DNA of 64,000 nt from Undaria pinnatifida (taxonomy: Eukaryota > Sar > Phaeophyceae > Laminariales > Alariaceae): NCBI GenBank assembly GCA_012845835.1, contig JABAKD010000010.1, forward strand, positions 18,115,204-18,179,203, written 5' to 3'. Both the position numbers and the translations under genes were made by a program. A model generated the notes under the pieces. That model saw only the letters and a list, made by a program, of their open reading frames with translations, did not search any database and was not told the origin of the DNA. Shown one piece after another: positions 63,174 through 64,000 of the stretch (position 1 is its first letter; the number at the start of each line of letters is the position of its first letter).

Positions 63174-63620
63174 ATGTCCACACCGATTGTTGTTTTTGTT
63201 GTTGTTGTTGGTTTCTCGATACTTTTGATTGCTTTGTGGGGATTAAAGTCATCGAGAAAGCAAAACCAAAATAAAAGCGAATGGCTCATCAAGGATGACC
63301 CGCACACGAGCGAGGACCAACACCGCACCGCCAACCGCAGCTACCTGCGCCCCGTAGACGAGACGCACAGAAGACAGAGAGTAGATAATACATGGACATC
63401 ATGCCGCTGGTGCCACTCAATGCAGCTTTCATCACGGCAGGAAAACAGTGCCCCCCGGCGTCGTCCCTGGTCGAATCGAGTGCTGCTGTACAGGCTAAAA
63501 TCGTGTGTTCTAGCAAACGATGATGCTGTTTGGCCAGCACATGTACTTTTTTCCAGCTCTAGACTAGTCTCGCGCTTCAGGATACCAGTGCCCTTGCAGC
63601 AGCAGGTTATGGTTGGTTAG
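63174..63620 (+). CDS. Hypothetical small single-pass membrane protein
   Basis: ATG at 63174 opens 148 codons. Residues 1-25 form one hydrophobic segment (PIVVFVVVVGFSILLIALWG) followed by a basic, hydrophilic region (KSSRKQNQNKS). The frame continues upstream without stop to 62994. No family is recognised. A (GTT)-rich patch makes part of the hydrophobic run, so composition alone could explain it. Confidence 0.25.
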   Translation: MSTPIVVFVVVVGFSILLIALWGLKSSRKQNQNKSEWLIKDDPHTSEDQHRTANRSYLRPVDETHRRQRVDNTWTSCRWCHSMQLSSRQENSAPRRRPWSNRVLLYRLKSCVLANDDAVWPAHVLFSSSRLVSRFRIPVPLQQQVMVG

Positions 63621-63837
63621 TTGTGTAGGCACACTCCACGCTTTTTTTCAGGGTTGGGTGTCAAGGTGCATCAGTGTTGGCGCTCCACCTCGGTCGTATA
63701 TATATATATTTTTTTTTTAGCCTTTTGTGTTTCAGGTGTTTACTGCGTTTGAACACCCTCCTCGTTCCCCCCCCCCCCAAAACGAAGTCTGCTCGGCTTT
63801 TGGGTCTTTTTTTCAGGCTTTGTTTCCCCCGATTGTT

Positions 63838-63859
63838 TGTTGCTGTTGTTGTTGTTGTT

Positions 63860-63946
<87 letters not shown>

Positions 63947-64000
63947 CTCACATTAACTCGCATAATCAAGTCCGTGGTCACAGGACAGGCTCCAGTCACT
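63838..64000 (+). mobile_element. Dispersed repeat E, third copy, cut by the window end
   Basis: About 34 GTT triplets (63842-63945) followed by CTCACATTAACTCGCATAAT, CAAGTCCGTGGTCACAGGAC and GGCTCCAGTCACT, the same order as at 10556. Confidence 0.85.

Overview
The window looks like nuclear DNA of a compact-gene, repeat-laden eukaryote. Coding pieces are short exons bounded by GT..AG junctions with pyrimidine-rich acceptors, introns run to kilobases, and most of the sequence is transposable elements, minisatellites and long C/G or A/T runs. The overall style (GC-balanced exons, long TE-filled introns, poly-C tracts) suggests a stramenopile, perhaps a brown alga. That is an inference from style; no marker gene settles it. 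No rRNA gene, intact tRNA gene, CRISPR array or prokaryotic operon is visible.

Two host genes can be assembled by joining exons whose splice sites and codon phases agree. (1) On the + strand, from an ATG at 14996 to at least 40138, about twelve exons encode a basic N-terminus, a long coiled coil and then armadillo-like helical repeats. Its third well-supported intron (16629-29644) has swallowed a non-LTR retrotransposon and a Ty1/copia element. One exon has an apparent frameshift and another has a degraded duplicate. (2) On the - strand, from 62672 to 57908, three exons encode the C-terminal two thirds of an SMP-30/gluconolactonase-type beta-propeller with its metal-ligand motifs. Its terminal exon and 3' flank exist in three tandem copies, of which only the most 5' is usable.

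Layout: 0-14.7 kb holds a hAT transposase remnant, ~290-bp repeats, G-rich repeats, a ~235-bp satellite-like array beside a LINE fragment, SINEs, a 0.46-kb tandem duplication and a TA-flanked inverted-repeat element. 15-40 kb is the coiled-coil/ARM gene. 40-56 kb is almost pure repeat: TRIM elements, two MITE families (A and B), and a repeat (F) that carries microsatellites. 56-63 kb is the gluconolactonase gene with minisatellites in its introns. The last 160 bp re-enter a repeat (E) also present at 10.6 and 21 kb.

The mobile elements form a readable stratigraphy. A copia element with target duplication CGCTG sits inside a tRNA-headed SINE. A family-A MITE sits inside a family-B MITE (ATCG duplication). 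A poly-A SINE sits inside another family-A MITE (13-bp duplication). Most notable is a ~0.4-kb TRIM-like element with 84-bp TG..CA terminal repeats whose primer-site position coincides with a tRNA-like promoter motif.
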